Positions 17,601 through 27,374 of a stretch of 64,000 nt of DNA are shown here, one piece after another. The notes beneath the pieces were generated by a model. It did no database searches. It was not told the DNA's origin and saw nothing but the letters and a program-made list of their open reading frames with translations. Position numbers and translations under genes: made by a program. The number at the start of each line of letters is the position of its first letter. The first letter of the stretch is position 1. Origin of the DNA: Natronomonas sp. (GTDB lineage Archaea > Halobacteriota > Halobacteria > Halobacteriales > Haloarculaceae); contig NZ_JAQCNO010000018.1 in NCBI RefSeq assembly GCF_028274965.1, positions 27,178 to 91,177 on the forward strand, read 5' to 3'.

Positions 17601-18074
17601 ATGACGCTCGAGACACTCGTCGTCGCCGTCGGGCCGAACGACGACGCCCGGACCGACGAACTGACCGAGGCGATCCTCGATCTCGCGGTGCCGTCGGACG
17701 CCCGCGTGGTCCTCCTGCACGCGTTCACCGAAGCGGCGTACGAAAGCGGCCTCGAGGAGGCCGGCTTCGACGACGAGCGGCCCTCCCCGACCGAACTCGC
17801 CGCCAGACTCGAGGGGGTCGACTCGCTCGCGGCGGCGCTCACCGAGGCGTCGGTCCCCTTCGAGATCCGCGGCGCGATCGGCGCCGAAGGCGAGACCATC
17901 CTCGCCGAGACGGACGCCGTCGACGGCGACGTGTTGTACCTCAGCGGCCGCCGGCGCTCGCCGACCGGCAAGGCCGTCTTCGGCAGCACGTCCCACCGGA
18001 TCATGATGAACTCCTCGTGTCCGGTGCTTTTCGTCCGTGAGGGCGTGTACGACGCCGACGGCGCCGACGCGTGA
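17601..18074 (+). CDS. Universal stress protein (UspA) family
   Basis: A 157-residue single Usp domain. The start LETLVVAVGPNDDARTDEL and the end GKAVFGSTSHRIMMNSSCPVLFVREG match the fold; the last part corresponds to the nucleotide-binding G-S-x-S-x-x-I-x2-x-S-x-C-P-V motif, with a GS(T/S) variation. Members bind ATP or AMP and act in stress responses. Its TGA ends at 18074 and the convergent hmgA stop begins at 18075, so the two genes abut with no gap. Confidence 0.87.
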   Translation: MTLETLVVAVGPNDDARTDELTEAILDLAVPSDARVVLLHAFTEAAYESGLEEAGFDDERPSPTELAARLEGVDSLAAALTEASVPFEIRGAIGAEGETILAETDAVDGDVLYLSGRRRSPTGKAVFGSTSHRIMMNSSCPVLFVREGVYDADGADA

Positions 18075-19286
18075 TCAGCGCCCGAGCTCCTCGTGGGCGC
18101 TCGCCAGATGGTTCGAGGCGAGCGCGCCCAAAAGCGACAGCTCCCCGGCCAGGGCGGCGGTCGCGATGACCTCCGCGAGGGCGTCGGCGTTCGATCCGGG
18201 TGGGTCGCCGCCGCCGCCGACGCCGACGACGTCCAAGGCCTCTGACTGCGTCGGCAGGTTCGTCCCGCCGCCGACGGTTCCGACCTCGAGGGAGGCGATG
18301 GTCAGACTCGCGTAGAGATCGCCCCCGCTCCGGACGTCGGCGGTCGTGATCGCGTTCGCCCCCTCGACGACCTGGGCCATGTCCTGACCGGTCGCCAGGA
18401 ACGCCGCCGCGACGGTGTTGGCCGCGTGGGCGTTGAAGCCGAGCGAACCGGCCTTCGCGGACCCGACGAGGTTCTTTCGGGTGTTTGCCTCCGCGATCGC
18501 CGCCGGGGTCGTCCCGAAGTACCCCTCGACGGTCTCTTCGGGGAGGACGACGTCGGCGGCGACGGTCCGCCCCCGCCCCTCGACGCTGTTGATCGCGGCC
18601 GGCTTCTTGTCGCTACAGAGGTTCCCCGACAGCGCGACGAGTTCGGCCGGCGTCGCCTCGACGACGCGCTCGCAGGCGGCCTCGGTCGCGATCGTCGCCA
18701 TGTTCATGCCCATTGCGTCCTTCGTGTCGTAGCCGAACCGCGCGAAGACGTTGTCGCCGACGACGTACGGCGTCACCTCGCGCAACTCGCCGTGGCTCGT
18801 CGTCGACTCGGCGGCCTCGGCCAACAGCGCGACGTTCTCGCGGATCCAGGCGGCCGTCTCGCCGGCCTCGGCGACGTCGTCGACGCGGAACACCGGGGCC
18901 CGCGTCATCTCGTTTTTCAGGACGCGGGCGGTGGCGCCGCCGCCGGCCCGGATGGCCGCACAGCCGCGGTTGACGGACGCGACGAGGGCGCCCTCCGTCG
19001 TTGCGAGCGGCAGCCGCGGTTCGCCCTCGACCGCCCCGCCGTCGACGTCGATTGGGCCGACGACGCCCATCGGCACCTGCGCCGCGCCGAGGGCGTTTTC
19101 GATGTTCGGTTCGGCGGCGGCGGCGTCGAAGGCGTACGCGCCGATCGTCTCGAGATCGGCCCCCGTCTCGGCGGCCAGCAGGCGACGCCGGACCGCGGTT
19201 GCGGTGTCGGCGTCGGCGTGTGCTTCGAGTTCGTGCAGCCGGATGTCGCCCTCGCGGACGGCCTCGAGGAGCGCGTCGGTATCCAT
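18075..19286 (-). CDS. hmgA: HMG-CoA reductase (class I)
   Basis: A 403-residue enzyme reducing HMG-CoA to mevalonate with NADPH, the committed step to archaeal isoprenoid lipids; the length equals that of known haloarchaeal enzymes. Motifs seen: ENALGAAQVPMGVVGP (substrate site), DAMGMNMA (NADP site), GTVGGGTNLP near the C-terminus and a catalytic His in ASNHLASAHEELGR. The ATG at 19286 (MDTDALLEAVREGD) is preferred to an upstream Arg-rich extension, and a TATA-like CCATTAGTTG on the minus strand at 19307-19316 is about 26 bp upstream. This is the statin target used in haloarchaeal genetics. Confidence 0.97.
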   Translation of the reverse strand: MDTDALLEAVREGDIRLHELEAHADADTATAVRRRLLAAETGADLETIGAYAFDAAAAEPNIENALGAAQVPMGVVGPIDVDGGAVEGEPRLPLATTEGALVASVNRGCAAIRAGGGATARVLKNEMTRAPVFRVDDVAEAGETAAWIRENVALLAEAAESTTSHGELREVTPYVVGDNVFARFGYDTKDAMGMNMATIATEAACERVVEATPAELVALSGNLCSDKKPAAINSVEGRGRTVAADVVLPEETVEGYFGTTPAAIAEANTRKNLVGSAKAGSLGFNAHAANTVAAAFLATGQDMAQVVEGANAITTADVRSGGDLYASLTIASLEVGTVGGGTNLPTQSEALDVVGVGGGGDPPGSNADALAEVIATAALAGELSLLGALASNHLASAHEELGR

Positions 19287-19306
19287 GGCGGGGCGTCGGG
19301 TGGCCG

Positions 19307-19316
19307 CAACTAATGG
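19307..19316 (-). promoter_or_regulatory. TATA-like element for hmgA
   Basis: The minus strand reads CCATTAGTTG, centred about 26 bp before the hmgA ATG at 19286, consistent with a leaderless transcript. Confidence 0.5.
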
Positions 19317-19518
19317 CTTCCGTCCCGGCCGAGACGCCGCGCTCGCCGCCCGGAACCGGCGGGCGCTCGGTCGATCCGCCCGGAGTGACACCGGGACTCG
19401 ACGGCCGGCGCTGCGATCACACGACACCGTCCGTTCGGTTCGGCGGTATGGATCAGTTCTATCACGCATGTGGCCGTACACATACAATCAAATTCAAGCA
19501 GGCGGACTGTTGAAGACA

Positions 19519-19528
19519 AAAATTTATC
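19519..19528 (+). promoter_or_regulatory. TATA-like element for the nad operon
   Basis: The sequence AAAATTTATC lies 44-53 bp upstream of the nadA ATG at 19572, giving a predicted leader of about 20 nt. A short inverted repeat ATGTG-N6-CACAT lies further upstream at 19468-19483. Confidence 0.5.
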
Positions 19529-19571
19529 ACAACGGCGTTCTGTTTGTCGTATCACCGAACGGTGCCCGAAG

Positions 19572-20705
19572 ATGCCTGAAATGGAGACCACGAACCTCGA
19601 ATCAGAGCTCAGTCTCTTCAAATACGACGACCTCGAACAGCTTCCCGAACGGTACCGGGATCTGAACGAGAGCGAGCGGAACGAACGCATCACCGAGGCG
19701 ACGGAGGCACTCGGCGACGACGTCGTCGTCCTCGGTCACAACTACCAGCGCCGCGAGATCGTCGAACACGCCGATTTCGTCGGCGACTCCTACCAGCTCA
19801 GCCGGGAGGCGGCCGACGCCGACGCCGAGTACGTCGTGTTCGCCGGCGTGACGTTCATGGCCGAGTCCGCCGACATCATCACCGACGACGACCAGACGGT
19901 GGTCCTCCCCTCGATGGAGGCGTCCTGCCCGATGGCCGGCATGGCCGAGGCGCTGCAGGTCGACGCCGCGTGGGACGAACTCACCGCCGCCGCCGACGGC
20001 GACGACATCGTCCCGGTGACGTACATGAACAGCTACGCCGACCTGAAGGCGTTCTGCGCCGAACAGGGCGGATTGGTCTGTACCTCGTCGAACGCCCACC
20101 GGGCCTTCGAGTACGCCCTCGACCGCGGCGATACGGTGCTGTTTCTGCCGGACAAGCACCTCGGCGAGAACACCGCCCACCGCCTCGGCATGGGCGATTC
20201 GGTCGCCGAGTGGGACCCCTGGGACCCCGAGGCCGAGGACGCTGCGGCGGTCGCCGAGGCCGACATCGTGCTGTGGGACGGCTACTGTCAGGTCCACGAG
20301 CGGTTTGAGGAGGGCCACGTCCGGGCGATCAGGGACGCCTACGACGACGCGAGGGTCGTCGTCCACCCCGAGTGCCGCCGCGAGGTCGTCGAGGCGGCCG
20401 ATCGGGTCGGCTCCACGTCGACGATCCGCGAGACGGTCGCCGAGGCCGCCCCCGGCGAGACGTGGGCGATCGGCACCGAGATCCACCTCACGAACCACCT
20501 CCGGCGCTGGCACCCCGAGGTGAACGTCGTGCCGCTGTGCGGCGACGCCTGCATGGACTGCAACGCGATGCGACAGATCGATCCCAACTACCTGACGTGG
20601 GTTCTCGAGGAACTCGCCGCAGGCCGGGAGCGAAACGTCATCGAGGTCCCGCCGCGCGAGAAGGAACTGGCCGGGGTCGCCCTAGAGCGGATGCTGGAGG
20701 TCTGA
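19572..20705 (+). CDS. nadA: Quinolinate synthase
   Basis: A 377-residue 4Fe-4S enzyme condensing iminoaspartate with dihydroxyacetone phosphate to quinolinate. Conserved segments: [44 protein letters not shown], the likely cluster Cys in [12 protein letters not shown], in [10 protein letters not shown] and in [13 protein letters not shown]. The ATG at 19572 gives [13 protein letters not shown]; a second ATG at 19581 is possible. It is first of nadA-nadB-nadC, with nadB only 2 bp downstream. Confidence 0.96.
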   Translation: MPEMETTNLESELSLFKYDDLEQLPERYRDLNESERNERITEATEALGDDVVVLGHNYQRREIVEHADFVGDSYQLSREAADADAEYVVFAGVTFMAESADIITDDDQTVVLPSMEASCPMAGMAEALQVDAAWDELTAAADGDDIVPVTYMNSYADLKAFCAEQGGLVCTSSNAHRAFEYALDRGDTVLFLPDKHLGENTAHRLGMGDSVAEWDPWDPEAEDAAAVAEADIVLWDGYCQVHERFEEGHVRAIRDAYDDARVVVHPECRREVVEAADRVGSTSTIRETVAEAAPGETWAIGTEIHLTNHLRRWHPEVNVVPLCGDACMDCNAMRQIDPNYLTWVLEELAAGRERNVIEVPPREKELAGVALERMLEV

Positions 20706-20707
20706 CG

Positions 20708-22267
20708 ATGGCGCACACGACCGACGTCCTCGTCGTCGGAAGCGGTCTTGCCGGCTGTGCGGCGGCGCGTTCGGCCGCCGAGGCCGGCGCTGACGTGACC
20801 CTCGCGACGAAGGCCGAGCGGCCCGAACAGTCGAGTTCCTACTGGGCGCAGGGGGGAATCGCGGTCTCGCGCGGCGATCCGGCGGCGTTCAAAGACGACG
20901 TTATCGAGGCCAGTGACGGCCTCGCCGATCCCGAGGCGGTCGACGTCCTCGTCGGGGAGGCCGACACCGCCGTTCGTGAGGTCCTGATCGACGAACTCGG
21001 CGTCTCGTTCGACGGCGGTGCCGACCCCGAGTACGCCCGCGAGGCCGCCCACAGCGAGCCCCGCATCCTCCACGTCGACGCCGCGACCGGCAGACACGTC
21101 CTCGTCCCGTTCCTCGAGCGCCTGAGCGGCCACGACCGCGTCGAGATCCTCGAGGACACGGCGGCGCTGGAGTTGCTCTGCGCCGAGGGTCGCGTCGGCG
21201 GCGCGGTGCTCGCCCGCGGCGGCGATCCCGAACCGTACCGGGCGGCGGCGACCGTCCTCGCGACCGGCGGCATCGGCGCGTGCTACGAGCGGACGACGAA
21301 CCCGGCGACCGCGACCGGCGACGGGATCGCCATGGCGGCGCTCTCCGGGGCCGAGTTGGCCGACATGGAGTACGTGCAGTTCCACCCGACCGCCTTCGCC
21401 GGCGACGGCGCCGGGACCGGCACCTTCCTCCTCAGCGAGGCGGTCCGCGGCGAGGGGGCGCTGTTGCGGAACGGCGACGGCGAGCGCTTCATGCCGTCGT
21501 ACCACGAGGACGCCGAACTCGCGCCGCGGGACGTCGTCGCCCGCGCCGTCGGCCGGGAGCGCGCCCGGACCGGCAGGGTCACGCTCGACGTCTCGCCGCT
21601 GTCGTTCGCCGAGTCGTTCCCGGAGCTACACGCCGCCTGCGTCGAGCGCGGCGTCGACCCCGAGACGGGCGACGCGGGGATCCCGGTCGCGCCCGCCGAG
21701 CACTTCCTCTGTGGCGGCATCGACGTCGACACCCGGGGCCGGAGCTCTCTCGATCGGCTCTTCGCCGTCGGCGAGTGCGCCCGCACCGGGGTCCACGGCG
21801 CGAACCGACTCGCCTCGACGAGCCTGCTCGAGGCGCTCGTGTGGGGGCGACGCGCCGGAAACGCCGCCGCCGCGTGCCAGGGCGTCCCGGATGTCGACGC
21901 GCCGGGGTTCCGCGACAGCGACCCCGCGTTGGCGGACAGCTTCGCCGACGAGAAGCTCCGCCGGCTGCGGCGCGTGATGGACGAGCGCGTCGGGATCGAG
22001 CGGATGGCCGCCGGGCTCGACCGCGCGGTGTCGGCGCTGCGGCGGCTCAAAGGCGAACTCGACGCCTACGCCCGCACCCGGACGAGCCGCTCGCTGTACG
22101 AACTCAGAAGCGCCTGCGTCACCGCGCTGCTCGTCGCCCGCGCCGCGGCGGCCAACGAGGAGTCCCGCGGCTGTCACTACCGCACCGAAGAGCCGCCCGT
22201 CGGTGCCGGAACCGACGCTGACGTCGATCACGATGTCGACGCCGGTGCCGATGCCGATGCCGATTGA
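20708..22267 (+). CDS. nadB: L-aspartate oxidase
   Basis: A 519-residue flavoenzyme oxidising L-aspartate to iminoaspartate for NadA. The FAD dinucleotide fold is VLVVGSGLAGCAAARSAAEAG at residues 6-26. Other features are SSSYWAQGGIA, the HPTAF substrate segment and a C-terminal helical domain with RTRTSRSLYELRSAC-like sequence. The last 20 residues are alternating Asp with Ala/Val, beyond the usual end of the family. The stop overlaps the nadC start region. Confidence 0.95.
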   Translation: MAHTTDVLVVGSGLAGCAAARSAAEAGADVTLATKAERPEQSSSYWAQGGIAVSRGDPAAFKDDVIEASDGLADPEAVDVLVGEADTAVREVLIDELGVSFDGGADPEYAREAAHSEPRILHVDAATGRHVLVPFLERLSGHDRVEILEDTAALELLCAEGRVGGAVLARGGDPEPYRAAATVLATGGIGACYERTTNPATATGDGIAMAALSGAELADMEYVQFHPTAFAGDGAGTGTFLLSEAVRGEGALLRNGDGERFMPSYHEDAELAPRDVVARAVGRERARTGRVTLDVSPLSFAESFPELHAACVERGVDPETGDAGIPVAPAEHFLCGGIDVDTRGRSSLDRLFAVGECARTGVHGANRLASTSLLEALVWGRRAGNAAAACQGVPDVDAPGFRDSDPALADSFADEKLRRLRRVMDERVGIERMAAGLDRAVSALRRLKGELDAYARTRTSRSLYELRSACVTALLVARAAAANEESRGCHYRTEEPPVGAGTDADVDHDVDAGADADAD

Positions 22268-23084
22268 ACGCGCCCGGATCGACCGGTGGCTCCGCGAGGA
22301 CCTCGGTCACCACGACGTGACGAACGACGTCCCGGGCGATTCGACCGGCCGGCTCGTCGCCAAACAGGAGGGCGTCGCGGCGGGCACCGACGCCGCCGCG
22401 GCCGTCTTCGACTCTCTCGGCGCGACCGTCGAGACCCGGACGCCCCCTGGCGAGGCGATCGCCCCCGGCGACGTCGTGCTCTCGGTGTCCGGTCCGACGG
22501 CGGCGCTCCTCCGCGGCGAGCGGGTCGCGACGAACGTCGCCGGCCACGCCTCGGGGATCGCAACGCGGACCCGAACGGCGGTGTCGGCCGCCCGCGAGGT
22601 GTCGGACTCGGTCGCGGTCGCCGGGACCAGAAAGACGACGCCCGGCCTCCGGGGGCTCGAAAAGCGCGCCGTCGCGGCCGGCGGGGGCGACACCCACCGG
22701 CTCGACCTCTCGCACATGGCGATGATCAAGGACAACCACATCGCGGAACTCGGCGTCGAAGCCGCCGTCGAGCGGTTCGCCGAGCGCGCCTCCTTCGCGA
22801 CGCTGATCGAGGTCGAAGCCGAGAGCGTCGAGACGGCCCGGACCGCCGCGGCGGCCGGCGCGGACGCCGTTCTCCTCGACAACATGGGCCCCGCCGAGAC
22901 GGACGCGGCCGTCGCCGCGCTGCCCGATGGGGTGTTGACGGAGGCCAGCGGCGGGATCGGCCTCGACGACGTCGCCGCCTACGCCGCAACCGGCGTTGAC
23001 GTCGTCTCCCTGGGCGCGCTGACCCACAGCGCGCCGGCGCTGGATCTCTCCTTTCGGACCGGGGGTTCGTCCGCGCCGGAGTAG
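22251..23084 (+). CDS. nadC: Nicotinate-nucleotide pyrophosphorylase (quinolinate phosphoribosyltransferase)
   Basis: A 277-residue enzyme converting quinolinate and PRPP to nicotinate mononucleotide, the last step encoded by this operon. Motifs: REDLGHHDVTNDV near the start, VAGTRKTTPGLRGLEKRAV, HRLDLSHMAMIKDNHI, the VEAESVE strand and a GGIGLDDVAAYAATGVDVVSLGALTHS C-terminal barrel end. In-frame starts are GTG 22203 and ATG 22233, 22251 and 22257. I chose 22251, which overlaps nadB by 17 nt and puts the usual ERARIDRWLREDLG right after the start; 22257 is equally plausible. Confidence 0.94.
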   Translation: MPMPIERARIDRWLREDLGHHDVTNDVPGDSTGRLVAKQEGVAAGTDAAAAVFDSLGATVETRTPPGEAIAPGDVVLSVSGPTAALLRGERVATNVAGHASGIATRTRTAVSAAREVSDSVAVAGTRKTTPGLRGLEKRAVAAGGGDTHRLDLSHMAMIKDNHIAELGVEAAVERFAERASFATLIEVEAESVETARTAAAAGADAVLLDNMGPAETDAAVAALPDGVLTEASGGIGLDDVAAYAATGVDVVSLGALTHSAPALDLSFRTGGSSAPE

Positions 23085-23118
23085 GCTTTTAATCGTTGCG
23101 GGCACAAGACCGGGATAT

Positions 23119-23961
23119 ATGGGCATCCTCTCGCGGGCATCGTACGTCATCCGGTCGAAAGTCAACGCCGTCCTGAACCGATCCGAGGATCCGCAGGAGA
23201 CGCTCGATTACTCCTACGAACAGCTCAGAGACGAACTGCAGGATGTAAAGAAGGGCATCGCCGACCTGACGACCCAAAAGAAGCGCCTCGAGATCCAAAA
23301 GCGCCGCCTCGAGGAGAACGTCGAAAAGCACAACGAACAGGCCAGACAGGCCGTCGAGCAGGACCGGGACGATCTGGCCCGGCGCGCGCTGGAGAAGAAA
23401 AAACAGAAGATGAACCAGATCGAGGACCTCGAGACGCAGATCGCGGACCTCCAGGGCACCCAGGACAACCTCGTCGACAAGAAAAACGAGCTCCAAAACC
23501 GGATCCAGGAGTTCCGGACCGAAAAGGAGACGATGAAAGCGCGCTACGAGGCCGCCGAGGCCAGCGCCCGCGTCAGCGAGGCGATGACGGGCGCCGGCGA
23601 CGAGATGGAGAACATCTCCCGGTCGATCGAGCGGGCCCGCGAGGACACCGAAGACATGGAAGCGCGGGCGGCCGCGATGGACGAACTCGAGGAGAGCGGG
23701 GCCTTCGAGAGCGCGCTCTCGACGGAGAGCGACCTCGACCGCGAACTCGAGGAGATCCGCCAGACCGGCGAGGTCGACGCCGAACTGGAGACGCTGAAAT
23801 CCGAGGCGGGCGCCGACGGGACAGAAGCCGAAACCGACGCCGACGGCGAGACAGACGTCGACATCGAACTCGAAGACGGAGCCGAACCCGACGCCGAACG
23901 CGGGGCGAGCGACCCCGAGATCGAAGCCGAACTCGACGACCTCAAGGACGACGACGAGTAG
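23119..23961 (+). CDS. PspA/IM30 family protein
   Basis: A 280-residue protein of the phage-shock/Vipp1 family, peripheral membrane proteins that assemble ESCRT-III-like polymers and protect the membrane. An N-terminal amphipathic helix (MGILSRASYVIRSKVNAVLNR) is followed by a long coiled coil (about 25-190) with the typical DYSYEQLRDELQDVKKGIADLTTQKK start. The C-terminal 70 residues are highly acidic and low in complexity. It lies 34 bp after nadC and convergent to thrS. Haloarchaea often have several paralogues; the specific role is unknown. Confidence 0.9.
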   Translation: MGILSRASYVIRSKVNAVLNRSEDPQETLDYSYEQLRDELQDVKKGIADLTTQKKRLEIQKRRLEENVEKHNEQARQAVEQDRDDLARRALEKKKQKMNQIEDLETQIADLQGTQDNLVDKKNELQNRIQEFRTEKETMKARYEAAEASARVSEAMTGAGDEMENISRSIERAREDTEDMEARAAAMDELEESGAFESALSTESDLDRELEEIRQTGEVDAELETLKSEAGADGTEAETDADGETDVDIELEDGAEPDAERGASDPEIEAELDDLKDDDE

Positions 23962-23996
23962 CGCCAACGGGCGACGGACGGCGCGCGGCGAGTACC

Positions 23997-25928
23997 CTAC
24001 GGGTCGCCGACGAAGTCCGGCTCGATCCGTTTCGCCTCGACCTCGCCTTCGAGGTGTTCGACGAACGTCGCCACGTCGACGTCGTTTCGCTCGTCCTCGA
24101 AGCGGTCCCGGACGGAGACGGTTCCGGCCGCCTCCTCGTCGTCGCCGACCACGATCATGTACGGCACGCGGTCGTCGTGCGCCGCCTGTATCTTCTTGCC
24201 GACCGTCCACGAGCGGTCCTCGATCCCGACGCGAAAGGCGTCGAGATACCGGTTTTTGAGCTGTTTGGCGTACCCGATGTTGTCGTCCGACACCGGGAGG
24301 ATCCGGACCTGTTCGGGCGCGAGCCACGTCGGGAAGTTCCCGTCGAAGTGCTCGATGAGCACCATGAAAAAGCGCTCGTAGCTGCCGTACAGCGCGCGGT
24401 GGATCATCACCGGCCGGTGCGTCTCGTTGTCCGCGCCGGTGTAGGAGAGATCGAACCGCTCGGGCATGTTGAAGTCCAACTGGACCGTCGGGCCGTCCCA
24501 GTTCCGGCCGAGGGCGTCCTCGAAGGCGAAGTCGATCTTCGGCCCGTAGAACGCGCCGTCGCCCGACTCGACGTCGTAGGCCATCCCGCTCGCGTCGAGG
24601 ACGTCCCGGAGCTGCGATTCGGCCTGCTCCCAGATCTCGTCGGAGCCGACGGACTTCTCGGGGCGGGTCGCCAGCGCGACCTCGTACTCGAGGCCGAACG
24701 TCTCGAGCACCTCGTTGATCTGCTCCATGATCGTGTTGACCTCCCGCTCGATCGACTCGGGCTTCACGAAGAGGTGGCCGTCGTCGATCGTGAACGCCCA
24801 AACGCGCGAGAGCCCCGAGAGCTCGCCCCGCTGTTCCTTGCGGTAGACCTTCCCGTTCTCGGCGTAGCGGACCGGGAGATCCCGGTAGGACCAGTTGCCC
24901 TCGTTGAAGATCGTCGCGTGCCCGGGGCAGTTCATCGGCTTGAGCCCGTACTCCTCGTCGTTGACGTCCAACAGGAACATGTCGTCGACGTAGTTGTCGT
25001 AGTGCCCCGACTGCTTCCATAGCTCCGTCCGGAACAGGTGGGGGGTCTCGACGAACTCGTAGTCCTGGGCGTCGTTCAACCCGTCGACGAAGGCCTCCAG
25101 CTCCCGGAGGACGGTCTTGCCGTTGGGGTGATACAGCGGGAGCCCCGGGCCGGTCACGTCGGGGATCGAGAACAGATCGAGCTCGTTGCCCAACTTCCGG
25201 TGGTCGCGCTCCTCGGCCTTCCGGCGCCGCTCGAGGAACGCCTCCAACTCGGCGTCGCTCTCGAAGGCCGTCCCGTAGACCCGGGTGAGCGTGTCGTTGT
25301 CCTCGTCGCCGCGCCAGTACGCCGCCGCGATCGAGAGCAGCTTCACCGCGCCGATCTCGCCCGTCGACTCGACGTGGGGGCCCCGACAGAGGTCCTCCCA
25401 GCCGTCCTGGACGTAAAACGAGACCGTCCCCTCGCCCGCCGCCTCGGTCTCGAGGATCTCGCGTTTGTACTCGTTGTCGGCGTAGGTATCGAGGGCCGTC
25501 TCGCGGTCGCGCTCGACGCGCTCGATGGTGTGATCGGCCTCGATGATCGACTCCATCTCCGCCTCGATCGGTCCGAAGTCGTCCTCCGAAAGGTCGACGC
25601 CCGTCACGTCGTAATAAAATCCCTCGTCGGTCGGCGGGCCGATCGCCAACTTCGCCTCGGGGTGGAGCCGCTGGAGCGCCTGCGCGAAGACGTGCGCCGC
25701 CGAGTGCCGCAGCACCCGCCGGTACTCGTCGCTGTCCTCGGTGACGACGACGAGTTCGCAGTCCTCCTCGAGGGGGTCGGCCTTGTCGGTGAGTTCGCCG
25801 TCGACGACCCCGGCGACCGTGTCCTCGCCGAGCCCCGGTCCGATCTCGTGTGCCACGTCCTCGACCGACGACCCCGACTCGACGGAGAGCTCCGAGCCGT
25901 CGGGCAGCGTGACGACGATATCGCTCAT
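23997..25928 (-). CDS. thrS: Threonyl-tRNA synthetase (TGS + SAD, bacterial-type layout)
   Basis: A 643-residue class II synthetase. It has an N-terminal TGS domain (about 1-62, [17 protein letters not shown]) and a second-additional domain with the editing residues HSAAH and CRGPH. The catalytic core has a Zn Cys in MNCPGH, motif 2 in [18 protein letters not shown] and a His in TIDDGHLF. The C-terminal anticodon-binding domain is [18 protein letters not shown]. Most archaea have a different N-terminal editing domain; the layout here is the bacterial one, which I recall for haloarchaea. The ATG at 25928 (MSDIVVTLP) is preferred over a longer frame. Confidence 0.97.
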   Translation of the reverse strand: MSDIVVTLPDGSELSVESGSSVEDVAHEIGPGLGEDTVAGVVDGELTDKADPLEEDCELVVVTEDSDEYRRVLRHSAAHVFAQALQRLHPEAKLAIGPPTDEGFYYDVTGVDLSEDDFGPIEAEMESIIEADHTIERVERDRETALDTYADNEYKREILETEAAGEGTVSFYVQDGWEDLCRGPHVESTGEIGAVKLLSIAAAYWRGDEDNDTLTRVYGTAFESDAELEAFLERRRKAEERDHRKLGNELDLFSIPDVTGPGLPLYHPNGKTVLRELEAFVDGLNDAQDYEFVETPHLFRTELWKQSGHYDNYVDDMFLLDVNDEEYGLKPMNCPGHATIFNEGNWSYRDLPVRYAENGKVYRKEQRGELSGLSRVWAFTIDDGHLFVKPESIEREVNTIMEQINEVLETFGLEYEVALATRPEKSVGSDEIWEQAESQLRDVLDASGMAYDVESGDGAFYGPKIDFAFEDALGRNWDGPTVQLDFNMPERFDLSYTGADNETHRPVMIHRALYGSYERFFMVLIEHFDGNFPTWLAPEQVRILPVSDDNIGYAKQLKNRYLDAFRVGIEDRSWTVGKKIQAAHDDRVPYMIVVGDDEEAAGTVSVRDRFEDERNDVDVATFVEHLEGEVEAKRIEPDFVGDP

Positions 25929-26007
25929 GGCTATGACAAACCCGGGGACTCTGATAAGTCCCACCGTTCCGGCGGCCGCCCCGCCCCGCTCTGCCCCGAG
26001 GCCCCGT

Positions 26008-26391
26008 TCAGTAGTTCTCGTAGGCGTACGCCCCGAGATACCCGCCGAGCGCGCCGAGACCGACCGTGTACAGCGCCCCGAAAAGCAGTACCAACACCGC
26101 GATCACGGTGAACCCGAGCGGCGCGCCACCGGAGAACACGACGAGCAACACGACAAGCCCCGCGGCCGCGAAGGGGACGAGCATGATCGCGCCGGCGATC
26201 GCGCCGGCCTCGATCCCGTCGCTCCCGCCGCGCTCCAAGTAGCCGGCGACCGCGCCGCCGAGAAGCGTCGAGAGCGGCACAAAGGAGAGCACGATGCCGA
26301 CGGCACCGCCGACGAGCGCGTTGAGAAGCGTGCCGGACGTGCCGTCTTCCAGCCTGTCGATCGCGCCGGAGGGAGAGGTATCGGGGACCAT
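26008..26391 (-). CDS. Four-helix membrane protein (DUF5518-like)
   Basis: A 127-residue protein with Gly/Ala-rich helices and a conserved-looking [15 protein letters not shown] end ([12 protein letters not shown]). It resembles the haloarchaeal DUF5518 group of small membrane proteins, with [26 protein letters not shown] as the central motif. The ATG at 26391 is chosen because the upstream in-frame part is Arg-rich and a TATA-like TTTTTTACC lies about 25-30 bp upstream. Function unknown. Confidence 0.78.
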   Translation of the reverse strand: MVPDTSPSGAIDRLEDGTSGTLLNALVGGAVGIVLSFVPLSTLLGGAVAGYLERGGSDGIEAGAIAGAIMLVPFAAAGLVVLLVVFSGGAPLGFTVIAVLVLLFGALYTVGLGALGGYLGAYAYENY

Positions 26392-26508
26392 CCGTATCGG
26401 ATGGTCGCCTATTCGGTAAAAAAGCGTTGTGCGGTACGCTCCCCCGAAGCGATTCGGCCCGGACCGGACGCTCTGTGCGCACGCCTTCGGGCGCACGCGT
26501 CCGATCCG

Positions 26509-27336
26509 CTACGGCGCGGCGCGGCGGAGCCGGCCCGTGAGGAAACTCGACAGCGCCCGCGACTTCGAGGGCTGTCGGATGCGTTCGCACTCGGCGTCGC
26601 TCAACTCGAAGTCGAAGACGTCGACGTTCTCGGCCAGGTGCTCGCGGCTCGTCGCCTTCGGGACAGTGACGACGTTCGGCTGCTGGACGAGCCACCGGAT
26701 CGCGACCTGTGCGGCCGTCTTCCCGTAGCGGTCGCCGATCTCCTCGAGGACCGGGTCCGAGAGCGCCCCGCCGTGACCGAGCGGCGAGTACGCCGTCAGC
26801 GCCACGTCGTGGATCCGGCAGTAGTCGAGCAGATCGGTCTGCGTCCAGTAGGGGTTGTACTGGACCTGGTCGGTCAGGATCTCGTTCTCGGAGAGCCCCC
26901 GGGCGCGATCGAGGCGGTCGAGCCCGAAGTTCGACACGCCGACGTGTCCGACCTTGCCGTCGGCGACGAGGTCGTTCATTGCGGCGAGGGTCTCCCCGAG
27001 CGGCGTCGTCAGGTCCGGCCAGTGGATCAAGAGCAGATCGACGTACTCGGTGCCGAGTTTCGCGAGACTCTCCTCGGTCGAGCGGCGGACGTCGTCGTAC
27101 CCCCGGTTCCCGCGGCCGAGTTTCGTCGTCACGAAGACGTCCTCGCGGTCGACGCCGCTGTCGCGGAGCGCGCCGCCGATCTGTCGCTCGTTGCCGTACT
27201 GCTGGGCGGTGTCGATGTGTCTGTAGCCGAGTTCCAGCGCCGTCCGGACCGTCTCGCGGCACTGTTCGCCGGTGAGACGCCACGTCCCGAGTCCGACCGT
27301 CGGGATGTCGACGCCGCGAACGGTTGTCACGTGCAT
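26509..27336 (-). CDS. Aldo/keto reductase
   Basis: A 275-residue (beta/alpha)8 NADPH-dependent oxidoreductase. The catalytic tetrad is visible: Asp and Tyr in HIDTAQQYGN, Lys in VTTKLGRG, and His in LLIHWPD. The cofactor-binding C-terminal part has SNFGLDRLDR and VTVPKATSREHLAENVDVFDFEL. The 2,5-diketogluconate reductase-like subfamily fits best; the substrate is unknown. It lies 38 bp downstream of an HTH regulator gene on the same strand. A perfect palindrome ATAACGTTAT sits at its promoter. Confidence 0.92.
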   Translation of the reverse strand: MHVTTVRGVDIPTVGLGTWRLTGEQCRETVRTALELGYRHIDTAQQYGNERQIGGALRDSGVDREDVFVTTKLGRGNRGYDDVRRSTEESLAKLGTEYVDLLLIHWPDLTTPLGETLAAMNDLVADGKVGHVGVSNFGLDRLDRARGLSENEILTDQVQYNPYWTQTDLLDYCRIHDVALTAYSPLGHGGALSDPVLEEIGDRYGKTAAQVAIRWLVQQPNVVTVPKATSREHLAENVDVFDFELSDAECERIRQPSKSRALSSFLTGRLRRAAP

Positions 27337-27360
27337 ACGCCTGATACGGCGTCGAGCCGG

Positions 27361-27370
27361 ATAACGTTAT
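27361..27370 (-). promoter_or_regulatory. Palindrome ATAACGTTAT overlapping the aldo/keto reductase promoter
   Basis: A perfect 10-bp palindrome lies 25-34 bp upstream of the aldo/keto reductase ATG, where the TATA box should be, and just after the regulator gene's stop. It may simply be the core promoter or may be an operator. Confidence 0.35.
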
Positions 27371-27374
27371 TTTA

